Assembly (NCBI GenBank): GCA_016741945.1
Contig: JACVCQ010000181.1
Location: forward strand, 1-5,768
Direction: 5' to 3'
DNA: 5,768 nt
DNA from: Chitinophagaceae bacterium
GTDB taxonomy: Bacteria; Bacteroidota; Bacteroidia; Chitinophagales; Chitinophagaceae
Shown here: positions 1 to 5,158 of the stretch, in pieces
How positions within the stretch are numbered: the first letter of the stretch is position 1
How the letters are laid out: every line of letters begins with the position of its first letter
Translations under genes and position numbers: made by a program
Notes under the pieces: generated by a model
What the model was told of the DNA's origin: nothing
The model's input: only the letters and a program-made list of their open reading frames with translations
The model's database searches: none

Positions 1-85
1 GTGTAGAAACAGTGCCAATATCCCAACCTGTTTGATGTCGTAAATACCTATTGTTCCAATATTCCTGAGAAAGAAATTGATTCAT
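1..85 (-). CDS. SAM-dependent methyltransferase, N-terminal fragment (class I, TPMT-like)
   Basis: This is the 5' end of a gene that leaves the window at base 1; 28 codons are visible. The peptide starts MNQFLSQEYWNNRY and continues with HQTGWDIGTVST. An aromatic YW-N-RY motif followed by a TGWD-G segment is typical of the N-terminus of class I SAM-dependent methyltransferases of the thiopurine-methyltransferase-like group, where it lies just before the SAM-binding fold. ATG at 85-83 is the only start available, because an in-frame TAA lies at 97-95. AAGGA sits about 6 bases upstream, a rather good ribosome binding site for this group of bacteria. The gene begins 33 bases after the stop of the M24 peptidase on the same strand, so co-transcription is likely. 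The SAM-binding glycine motif lies outside the window, so the substrate cannot be guessed and the family call rests on a short N-terminal signature. Confidence 0.72.
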   Translation of the reverse strand, partial: MNQFLSQEYWNNRYLRHQTGWDIGTVST

Positions 86-118
86 TGGATCCTTTTAATT
101 TCCGTGATCTAATTACAA

Positions 119-1462
119 TCAATCACCGATATGTGATGCATGTGATGGAATGGTAAGAAGCTTTACTTGTCTACCACTGATATACCGGAATTGATTACCA
201 TCCCAAAAACCATCCTGCTCCAACATAATACGAATGGATTTTTTCCATTGTGGAATTTCAGACGCTGCATTCAATTCAATGGAGTAAGCGGTGTTTTTAT
301 TCAATGGGAAATCACCTGAGCCCGGAACGCCTCCTTGTTGATCCCATAATCCGATGGTTGGACCGGCTGCGTGTCCATGAAATCCGATCGGATGTGTATA
401 GATCACGGCTTGAATATTCTCAGCGTTTGCTTGCGCCAACGCATCTGCTAATATTTGATTCCCGGTTTTACCTGTTTTAAATTGTGAGGTTAGGATATCC
501 TGTAATCGATTTCCTTTTTCAAAAGCTTTCACTAAATAATCGGGAACCGTTTTCTCTCCCGGTTGCAATACATAAGCATGCTGTTGAATATCTGTATTCA
601 AGCGCAAATACGTAATGCCAATATCGACATGTAAAAGATCTCCGGTTCTAATCACTTCATCTTTGGGTCTATTGGAAAAAGAGCGAAGATGATCGAAACT
701 CTCCGGATCATTTCTTTGAACGGCTACAGAAGGATGAAACCAAGTGTCCAATCCCAGATCTCTGATCTTTTGTCTGAACCACCATACTAAATCGTCAGTC
801 GTAGTTACTCCGGGCATGATCACTTTTTCTGAGAAACCTTCTCTTATGATATCATGTGTGATCTGGATCAATTGAGGATATAACTGCATTTCTCTTGCTG
901 TTCTGGTTTCCAGCCAACGTACTGCCAGCTTTTCAGCACTCACTACTTTAGCTGCAGTAGCTGCAGGAAGTTTTGCCATCAATTCTTTTTGTTCCGTAAA
1001 AGTGAGTCCGTCTGCATGTGCATAATGAGTAGAATAATTCAATCCGATCTTAGATGGATTCTTTTGTTTGATCAAATCAGTCAACGCATCCCACTGATCA
1101 GGAAATTTAGTCATGTCCCATGCTGCCTTGATCTCATTTCCTACATTATAGCGTGCAATCGCATATTTCTCAATGGTACCGTTAGGATTATTATAGAAAG
1201 CCAAGATAGTTCTACGTCGAGCAGATATCCATGTAGAAGGTAACATGGTTTTGATCACAGGATCTTCATTGTATTCTCGTGAAATAACGATCCACATATC
1301 AATACCTGCTTCTTTCATCAAAGTAGGTAATAAATGATTCAAGCGCTCTGCCAATAATTCATCAATCACCTTAGATTGTTCTTTCAACGGCAGTATAAAT
1401 TGCGCACGAGCCACAAAAGCACCCAATACAATGATGGTAATGAATAGGAGTATTTTTTTCAT
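119..1462 (-). CDS. Secreted M24-family metallopeptidase (Xaa-Pro aminopeptidase-like)
   Basis: This 447-residue protein has a 'pita-bread' metallopeptidase domain of family M24, which usually removes an N-terminal residue preceding proline or cleaves Xaa-Pro dipeptides using two metal ions. Residues 1-20 form a Sec signal peptide (MKK, a hydrophobic stretch, then ARA before Q21), so the enzyme is probably periplasmic. Residues about 25-185 fit a creatinase/prolidase-type N-terminal domain and about 190-440 the catalytic domain. All five expected metal ligands can be placed: D280 (HVDIG), D291 (NTD), H364 (GHAAGPTIG), E396 (SIELN) and E415 (MLEQDGFW). The second aspartate is followed by IQQ instead of the usual xTR, so it belongs to a variant subfamily and its true substrate is open. 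There is no clear Shine-Dalgarno before ATG at 1462. Upstream lies the heptad repeat region and then the HD gene on the same strand; downstream is a methyltransferase after 33 bases. Confidence 0.9.
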   Translation of the reverse strand: MKKILLFITIIVLGAFVARAQFILPLKEQSKVIDELLAERLNHLLPTLMKEAGIDMWIVISREYNEDPVIKTMLPSTWISARRRTILAFYNNPNGTIEKYAIARYNVGNEIKAAWDMTKFPDQWDALTDLIKQKNPSKIGLNYSTHYAHADGLTFTEQKELMAKLPAATAAKVVSAEKLAVRWLETRTAREMQLYPQLIQITHDIIREGFSEKVIMPGVTTTDDLVWWFRQKIRDLGLDTWFHPSVAVQRNDPESFDHLRSFSNRPKDEVIRTGDLLHVDIGITYLRLNTDIQQHAYVLQPGEKTVPDYLVKAFEKGNRLQDILTSQFKTGKTGNQILADALAQANAENIQAVIYTHPIGFHGHAAGPTIGLWDQQGGVPGSGDFPLNKNTAYSIELNAASEIPQWKKSIRIMLEQDGFWDGNQFRYISGRQVKLLTIPSHASHIGD

Positions 1463-1472
1463 AAAAAGTAGT

Positions 1473-1591
1473 TTATTTCAGATGTCAGATCTCAGATGTC
1501 TGATTTCTGATGTCGGATATTTGATTTTTTAATTTTGACTTTTGATTTTCTTTCACGTTTGACTTTTCACTACTCACTATTCACTACTCAC
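1473..1591. repeat. Degenerate heptanucleotide tandem array A (about 17 units)
   Basis: Cutting the plus strand every 7 bases from 1473 gives in-register units such as ttatttc, agatgtc, agatctc, agatgtc, tgatttc, tgatgtc, ggatatt, tgatttt, then tgacttt, tgatttt, and finally ttttcac, tactcac, tattcac, tactcac. The unit sequence drifts along the array while the 7-base spacing holds. Read on the minus strand, the direction of both flanking genes, the array begins with GTGAGTA/GTGAATA units and ends with TCA-type units (GACATCA, GAAATCA). It fills almost the whole spacer between the HD hydrolase gene and the M24 gene, and overlaps the last five codons (four sense codons plus the stop) of the HD gene. 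Related arrays lie at 3152-3224 and 4428-4455. The period and copies are seen directly; function is unknown. It is not a CRISPR, as there are no long repeats or spacers. Confidence 0.8.
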
Positions 1592-2182
1592 TTCCCCCTG
1601 TCTTGGAATGATAAATCCAATCAAATCATTTAAGGTTATACCCGCTCTTTCACAAGCATCTTTGATATCTTCTCTTGAGACATTCGCAGCAAATGATTTT
1701 TCTTTGAGTCTTTTGTTGACACCTTTTATGTCCATGCCCTCATATCCACCCGGACGCATCAATGAATAGGCATGTATCAATCCAGATAATTCATCAAATG
1801 CATAGAGCATTTTATCCATTTCGGTTTCCGGTATCACGCCAAAATAATGATGTCCATGAGAGGCAATGGCACGAATAATCTCAGGGTCTATATTGCGTTG
1901 CTCTAATTCTTCAATAATCTTTTTACAATGCAATTCAGGCCATTGATCCCAGTCTGCATCGTGTAAAAGTCCGGCCATTTCCCAACGCCATTGTGTGGCT
2001 TCATCAGCCTGTAGTTTTTCAGCAGCCCAGCATTTCATCAGGTGTCCAACCTGACGCATATGTAGTTTCAATCTGGGATTCAAGACCCATTCATGAAACA
2101 GTGCTTCTGCTTCTTCTCTGGTTAATACGTTTCCTTTATTAGCAGAATCTCCAAAACTTGTTCTTCCCAAATGTAAAGACAT
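1577..2182 (-). CDS. HD-superfamily hydrolase (HDIG-type metal-dependent phosphohydrolase)
   Basis: This cytosolic protein of 201 residues is counted from ATG at 2182. A TTG six bases upstream (2188) is in frame and would add two residues; an in-frame TGA at 2191 blocks anything longer. ATG is preferred, though neither start has a good Shine-Dalgarno. In the 201-residue numbering the HD metal-binding set is visible: H41 (LKLHMRQVG), H74-D75 (LLHDADWD), histidines 109, 111 and 112 (SHGHHYFG) and D130 (AFDELSGLIHAY). A later FAANVSREDI segment resembles a group of predicted HD hydrolases (COG2316-like, recalled from memory). HD proteins of this kind hydrolyse phosphate esters of nucleotides or signalling molecules, but the substrate is unknown. 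The final residues VSSE and the TAG stop are encoded by heptad repeat units, so the natural C-terminus may once have been a little different. It is transcribed divergently from the amidase gene. Confidence 0.85.
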   Translation of the reverse strand: MSLHLGRTSFGDSANKGNVLTREEAEALFHEWVLNPRLKLHMRQVGHLMKCWAAEKLQADEATQWRWEMAGLLHDADWDQWPELHCKKIIEELEQRNIDPEIIRAIASHGHHYFGVIPETEMDKMLYAFDELSGLIHAYSLMRPGGYEGMDIKGVNKRLKEKSFAANVSREDIKDACERAGITLNDLIGFIIPRQGEVSSE

Positions 2183-2199
2183 ATTCAATCATTTATTTC

Positions 2200-2240
2200 A
2201 GTGCTTCTTACTGCACTCAGTGGCAAATCAATTGCCGCTG
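2200..2240. promoter_or_regulatory. Two adjacent inverted repeats in the divergent spacer
   Basis: The 162-base spacer between the divergent HD hydrolase and amidase genes holds two side-by-side dyads. The first is AGTGC (2200-2204) with GCACT (2213-2217) around an 8-base loop. The second is CAGTGGCAA (2218-2226) with TTGCCGCTG (2232-2240) around ATCAA, nine pairs of which one is T/G. For a minus-strand transcript starting near 2255 or beyond they would lie in the leader of the HD gene. Weak -7-like boxes on the minus strand are TAATTTTA (2269-2262) and TATTTCTG (2254-2247), each with one mismatch to TAnnTTTG. The symmetry is seen directly; a role as operator or leader hairpin is inferred. 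Confidence 0.4.
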
Positions 2241-2320
2241 AAGACACAGAAATACACTGAATAAAATTAGGTAAATGGGAGTTATTTATGGGGATCAATT
2301 CTTCATCATCATATTCTTTG

Positions 2321-2328
2321 TATTTTTC
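2321..2328 (+). promoter_or_regulatory. Possible -7 promoter box for the amidase gene
   Basis: TATTTTTC differs from the Bacteroidota -7 consensus TAnnTTTG only in the last base. It would put the transcription start near 2335, about 10 bases before the ATG at 2345. No convincing TTTG-type -33 box is seen at the right distance, so this is a weak call. Confidence 0.35.
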
Positions 2329-2344
2329 AGCCTTAACCCAATAT

Positions 2345-3154
2345 ATGAGAAATACAGTTTTATTGATCTTTATACTCGCCACCATTGCTTGTTCAACACA
2401 TCCTTATAAGTCTACCAATAAGGTATACAAGCAAAAAGTAAAAGCCTATGCCAAAGAGATAGCGGCATTACCCAAAGAAAATTCGTTTTCTGACTCTGCA
2501 TTATTGCCTCCGTATTGGGTAGGGACCACCAATTTCAATTTACGCAAGCCTACTTTCGTCATCATTCATCATACCGCACAGAATTCTTGTGATCAAACGC
2601 TCAAAACATTTACACTTCCTCGTACTGCTGTAAGTGCACATTATGTAATTTGTAAAAGCGGGGTATTGCATCATATGTTGAATGATTATTTACGGGCATG
2701 GCATGGTGGGGTAGGAAAGTGGGGTAATCAAACCGATATCAATTCTGTCTCCATAGGGATTGAGTTAGACAACAACGGATTTGAACCATTTGATAGTTTA
2801 CAGATCAATAGTTTATTGAGTTTGTTGGACAGACTCAAAAAGCAATACGCCATTCCAACCGCCAATTTTATTGGTCATGGTGATATTGCACCCACCCGTA
2901 AAAACGATCCCAATTATCGCTTCCCTTGGAAATTACTGGCAGAAAAGGGATTTGGTCTTTGGTATGATGAAAACAGAGAAGCAGTACCTGCGAATTTTAA
3001 TCATATTCAGGCTTTACGCATTATTGGCTATGATGTAAAAGATACCAGTGCGGCTATCCAAGCCTTCAAGCGCCATTTCTTACAAGATACCACCAAGCGA
3101 ATCAATGATTTGGACAAAAGTGTCCTCAACAACCTCCAAAAGAAATACTATTGA
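2345..3154 (+). CDS. amiD: N-acetylmuramoyl-L-alanine amidase, AmiD-like outer-membrane lipoprotein
   Basis: This 269-residue Amidase_2 enzyme cleaves the bond between N-acetylmuramic acid and L-alanine in peptidoglycan or its turnover products, probably from the periplasmic face of the outer membrane. The start at 2345 is chosen because it gives a lipoprotein signal peptide, MRNTVLLIFILATIAC, with the lipid-anchored cysteine at residue 16. An upstream ATG at 2288 would bury this signal behind 19 polar residues. Expected zinc ligands are H75 (VIIHHTAQ), H178 (GHGDIAPTRK) and D188 (NDPNYRFPW). E140 (IGIEL) and K186 match the catalytic positions of the AmpD/AmiD family. Residues about 217-269 (HIQALRIIGYD, AIQAFKRHF) resemble the peptidoglycan-binding C-terminal region of AmiD. 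Length and domain order agree with E. coli AmiD. The stop TGA is also the first TGA of a heptad repeat array. AmiD-like by architecture, but orthology is not proven. Confidence 0.88.
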   Translation: MRNTVLLIFILATIACSTHPYKSTNKVYKQKVKAYAKEIAALPKENSFSDSALLPPYWVGTTNFNLRKPTFVIIHHTAQNSCDQTLKTFTLPRTAVSAHYVICKSGVLHHMLNDYLRAWHGGVGKWGNQTDINSVSIGIELDNNGFEPFDSLQINSLLSLLDRLKKQYAIPTANFIGHGDIAPTRKNDPNYRFPWKLLAEKGFGLWYDENREAVPANFNHIQALRIIGYDVKDTSAAIQAFKRHFLQDTTKRINDLDKSVLNNLQKKYY

Positions 3155-3224
3155 TCTGTGATCTTTGATTTCTTGATTTTTGGATTTAAATCAAAAAATC
3201 ACAGATCAAAAAATCAAAAATCTG
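3152..3224. repeat. Heptad array B with fold-back arms after the amidase gene
   Basis: The amidase stop codon is the beginning of TGATCTG, followed in register by TGATCTT and TGATTTC, then TTGATTTT and TGGATTT. After the centre near 3187 the strand sense flips to TCA-type units (AAATCAA, AAAATCA, CAGATCA). As a result TTGATCTGTGAT (3151-3162) is perfectly complementary to ATCACAGATCAA (3198-3209), 12 pairs, and TTGATTT (3173-3179) can pair with AAATCAA (3188-3194) inside. It could fold in the 3' untranslated RNA, but no U-run follows the outer arm, so it is not a canonical intrinsic terminator. The unit TGATTTC is shared exactly with array A. Confidence 0.75.
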
Positions 3225-3229
3225 CTTTC

Positions 3230-3243
3230 CTAACGTTTGTTAG
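3230..3243. promoter_or_regulatory. Candidate operator dyad upstream of the acyl-CoA dehydrogenase
   Basis: CTAAC (3230-3234) and GTTAG (3239-3243) are perfect inverted arms around GTTT. The dyad ends two bases before the -7 box, so a protein bound there would block RNA polymerase. Fatty-acid and acyl-CoA genes are often controlled by TetR- or GntR-type repressors with palindromes of about this size; assignment to any such regulator is inference. Confidence 0.4.
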
Positions 3244-3245
3244 CT

Positions 3246-3253
3246 TATTTTTG
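3246..3253 (+). promoter_or_regulatory. -7 promoter box of the acyl-CoA dehydrogenase gene
   Basis: TATTTTTG matches the Bacteroidota primary-sigma -7 consensus TAnnTTTG at every fixed position. It lies 20 bases before the ATG at 3274, giving a short leader starting near 3260. A clear -33 TTG at standard spacing is not seen; that area is occupied by the end of heptad array B. The purine stretch AAAAAGAAAA just before the start is a weak, A-rich ribosome binding region. Confidence 0.55.
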
Positions 3254-3273
3254 CAGCGCCAAAAAGAAAACAT

Positions 3274-4431
3274 ATGCAATTCCAACTGAGTGAAGAACAT
3301 GTAATGATCCAGAAAGCGGCACGTGATTTTGCCCAAAATGAGTGTTTACCAGGCGTGATTGAGCGCGACGAAAAGCAGCAGTTTCCGAAGGAGCAGATCA
3401 TGAAACTTGCAGAACTAGGTTTTATGGGAATGATGGTAGATCCTAAATATGGTGGTGCCGGGATGGATACTATTAGTTATGTTCTTGCAATGGAGGAGAT
3501 CAGTAAAGTAGATGCCAGTACCAGTGTTTGTATGAGTGTAAACAATAGTTTGGTGTGCTGGGGTCTTGAAGCTTTTGGTACAGAAGAACAGAAGCAAAAA
3601 TATTTGACTCCATTGGCACAAGGACGTAAAGATGGAGAACTATACATTGGTGCATTTTTATTGAGTGAGCCGGAAGCAGGTAGTGATGCTACCAGTCAGC
3701 GTACTACTGCAGAAGACATGGGTGATTACTACTTATTAAATGGTACAAAGAACTGGATCACCAACGGATCTTCAGCTTCTGTGTATCTGGTAATGGCACA
3801 AACCGATCCTGCAAAAGGAAGTAAGGGTATCAATGCATTCATCGTAGAGAAAAACTGGCCGGGTGTAACCGTTGCTGCTAAAGAAAATAAATTAGGTATT
3901 CGCGGAAGTGATACACACACGATTTTATTGACGGATGTAAAAGTGCCTAAGGAAAACAGAATCGGTGAAGATGGTTTCGGTTTCAAATTTGCCATGAAAA
4001 CATTGGCAGGTGGTAGAATCGGTATCGCTTCTCAGGCATTGGGTATTGCGAGTGGTGCCTATGAATTAGCATTGGCTTATAGTAAACAGCGTAAAGCATT
4101 TGGTAAAGAGATCATGCACCACCAAGCGATTCAGTTCAAGCTGGCTGATATGGCAACCAAGGTAGAAGCTGCTCGTTTGCTTTGTTTAAAAGCTGCTTGG
4201 GAAAAGGACAATCAACTGGATTACACCCTGAGTTCTTCCATGGCTAAAGTATTTGCGAGTGAAGCAGCTATGTGGATCTCCACAGAAGCAGTTCAAGTTC
4301 ACGGTGGTTATGGCTTCGTGAAAGAATACCATGTAGAAAGATTGATGCGCGATGCGAAGATTACGCAGATTTATGAGGGTACCAGTGAAGTACAGCGAAT
4401 TGTGATCAGTAGGAGTATTTTGAGTAAGTGA
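3274..4431 (+). CDS. Acyl-CoA dehydrogenase, short-chain (butyryl-CoA dehydrogenase-like)
   Basis: This 385-residue FAD enzyme introduces the trans-2 double bond into acyl-CoA in the first step of beta-oxidation or branched amino-acid breakdown, passing electrons to an electron-transfer flavoprotein. The three-part fold is complete: N-terminal helical domain (about 5-117), middle beta domain (about 122-218) and C-terminal helical domain (about 229-378). Signature regions are LLSEPEAGSD (129-138), WITNGSS (161-167), RKAFGKEI (273-280), QVHGGYGF (341-348) and YEGTSEVQR (367-375). The last contains the expected catalytic base E368, at the position used by short-chain and butyryl-CoA dehydrogenases. 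Length is normal. ATG at 3274 fits the family N-terminus (QFQLSEEHVMIQ). It has its own promoter with a possible operator and is closed by a strong terminator, so it looks like a single-gene unit. Chain-length preference cannot be read safely from sequence alone. Confidence 0.93.
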   Translation: MQFQLSEEHVMIQKAARDFAQNECLPGVIERDEKQQFPKEQIMKLAELGFMGMMVDPKYGGAGMDTISYVLAMEEISKVDASTSVCMSVNNSLVCWGLEAFGTEEQKQKYLTPLAQGRKDGELYIGAFLLSEPEAGSDATSQRTTAEDMGDYYLLNGTKNWITNGSSASVYLVMAQTDPAKGSKGINAFIVEKNWPGVTVAAKENKLGIRGSDTHTILLTDVKVPKENRIGEDGFGFKFAMKTLAGGRIGIASQALGIASGAYELALAYSKQRKAFGKEIMHHQAIQFKLADMATKVEAARLLCLKAAWEKDNQLDYTLSSSMAKVFASEAAMWISTEAVQVHGGYGFVKEYHVERLMRDAKITQIYEGTSEVQRIVISRSILSK

Positions 4432-4455
4432 GAAGTGAAAGGTGAAAAGTGAATG
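4428..4455 (+). repeat. Heptad array C at the acyl-CoA dehydrogenase stop codon
   Basis: Four in-register units, GTGAGAA, GTGAAAG, GTGAAAA and GTGAATG, start one base before the TGA stop of the acyl-CoA dehydrogenase and run up to the terminator stem. The four TGA triplets at 4429, 4436, 4443 and 4450 fall in successive reading frames. GTGAAAAGT is shared exactly with array A read on the minus strand. This is the shortest and cleanest of the three arrays. Confidence 0.72.
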
Positions 4456-4456
4456 G

Positions 4457-4492
4457 AATTGCGAAACTCGAGATGGGTTTCGCAATTTTTTT
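4457..4492 (+). terminator. Intrinsic terminator of the acyl-CoA dehydrogenase gene
   Basis: AATTGCGAAAC (4457-4467) pairs perfectly over 11 bases with GTTTCGCAATT (4477-4487), and the stem can extend inward by a T/G and a C/G pair. A run of seven T (4486-4492) overlaps the end of the stem and follows it. This is a textbook rho-independent terminator for plus-strand transcription. The left side lacks a matching A-run, so it should work in one direction only. It separates the core genes from the AT-rich module to the right. Confidence 0.88.
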
Positions 4493-4634
4493 AGTGAGTT
4501 GTTTGTCAGCTGTTTAGGCGAATTTGTAAAATATTTTCAGGTATAGGAAGTTGCATAAATTTTAAACGTTGTAGGTAATGTTATAGAGACATTCCGTTTT
4601 TAATGAACACTTAAATGACTTCCACTTTATTCGT

Positions 4635-4642
4635 TAATTTAC
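4635..4642 (+). promoter_or_regulatory. Weak -7-like box upstream of the two-gene module
   Basis: TAATTTAC matches TAnnTT of the TAnnTTTG consensus but differs in the last two bases. It lies 18 bases before the ATG at 4661. It is the best candidate in the spacer 4493-4660, which otherwise holds no gene, no clear -33 box and only a small dyad, AATGT/ACATT (4577-4593). The terminator just upstream means the module needs some promoter here. Confidence 0.28.
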
Positions 4643-4660
4643 ATCCAATAATAATTATCT

Positions 4661-5158
4661 ATGTTTTCAAATGAACTAGCAAAAAAGCTTATAAACCTGC
4701 CAAAAGAAATAGACGGAGGGTTTACCACAATTAATTTGAATGATGATAAGACAAGGATTTATTTAAAAAATAAAAGTGAGCCTGAATACTATTTTCTCTG
4801 GGAAGTCACATCTAATAAAAAAATTAGCTTTAAGGTTTCACTACATACTCAGGAGGATAACACAAAGGAGGGACTTATTAGAATTGACTATAAAGGCGGT
4901 CATAAAAACCCCGAAACTGTCACCTATGCGATTCCTGATTTAGTAAAGCCGTATATTGGCTATTGGTTTACGAATGAACCTCATATACATATCTATGTGG
5001 AAGGGTACAAAGATTTAGCCTGGGCAGCACCTTTAAGTGTCTATAATTTCCCTATTTTGGATATAAATAACTACGACGATTTTGCAGAAGCTCTGAGCTC
5101 ATTTTCAAAAGAAATTAATATAATATCACGTTTTAATGTTCAAAAGCCAATTATATGA
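4661..5158 (+). CDS. DUF6978-like protein of unknown function (first gene of a coupled pair)
   Basis: This 165-residue soluble protein has no signal peptide or membrane segment. I recognise it, from memory, as resembling DUF6978: a central strand-rich part (YYFLWEVTSN, KISFKVSLHTQ, about 42-63), then LIRIDYKGGHKNP (72-84), then PHIHIYVEGYKDLAWAAPL (107-125), and a C-terminal helix (about 137-152). The DYxGxHxNP and HIHIY-EGY-D-AW-PL segments are the most family-like. H81, H108 and H110, with D76 and E114, could form a metal or catalytic site, but that is inference; no biochemical function is known to me. There is no Shine-Dalgarno before the ATG, as is common in Bacteroidota. The stop overlaps the start of the next gene by ATGA, so the two products are probably made together and may act together. 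The gene is AT-rich, fitting an accessory gene. Confidence 0.72.
   Translation: MFSNELAKKLINLPKEIDGGFTTINLNDDKTRIYLKNKSEPEYYFLWEVTSNKKISFKVSLHTQEDNTKEGLIRIDYKGGHKNPETVTYAIPDLVKPYIGYWFTNEPHIHIYVEGYKDLAWAAPLSVYNFPILDINNYDDFAEALSSFSKEINIISRFNVQKPII

Noticed and set aside
250..480. Plus-strand open frames inside the M24 peptidase gene (also 989-1243)
   Set aside because: They are antisense to a gene with complete catalytic residues and show no family features.
1473..1591. Heptad array considered as a CRISPR array
   Set aside because: Units are 7 bases with no spacers and no long conserved repeat, and no cas genes are present.
2183..2188. TTG start two codons before the HD hydrolase ATG
   Set aside because: ATG at 2182 is the commoner start codon and nothing (no Shine-Dalgarno, no conserved residue) favours TTG.
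2288..2344. Upstream ATG that would lengthen the amidase by 19 residues
   Set aside because: It would put a polar serine-rich stretch before the lipoprotein signal peptide; the internal ATG at 2345 gives a proper lipobox.
2185..2385. Minus-strand open frame of 66 codons in the divergent spacer
   Set aside because: It overlaps the amidase start and signal peptide antisense, has no recognisable family features, and occupies the region expected to hold the promoters.
3415..3995. Minus-strand open frames inside the acyl-CoA dehydrogenase (also 4186-4485)
   Set aside because: They are antisense to a well-conserved enzyme, and the last one also runs through the terminator and heptad array.
4510..4595. 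Spacer before the two-gene module considered as an integron attC or recombination site
   Set aside because: GTTTAGGC and CGTTGTAG look vaguely attC-like, but no matching inverse core box is present at the other end and the expected long imperfect stem is not found.
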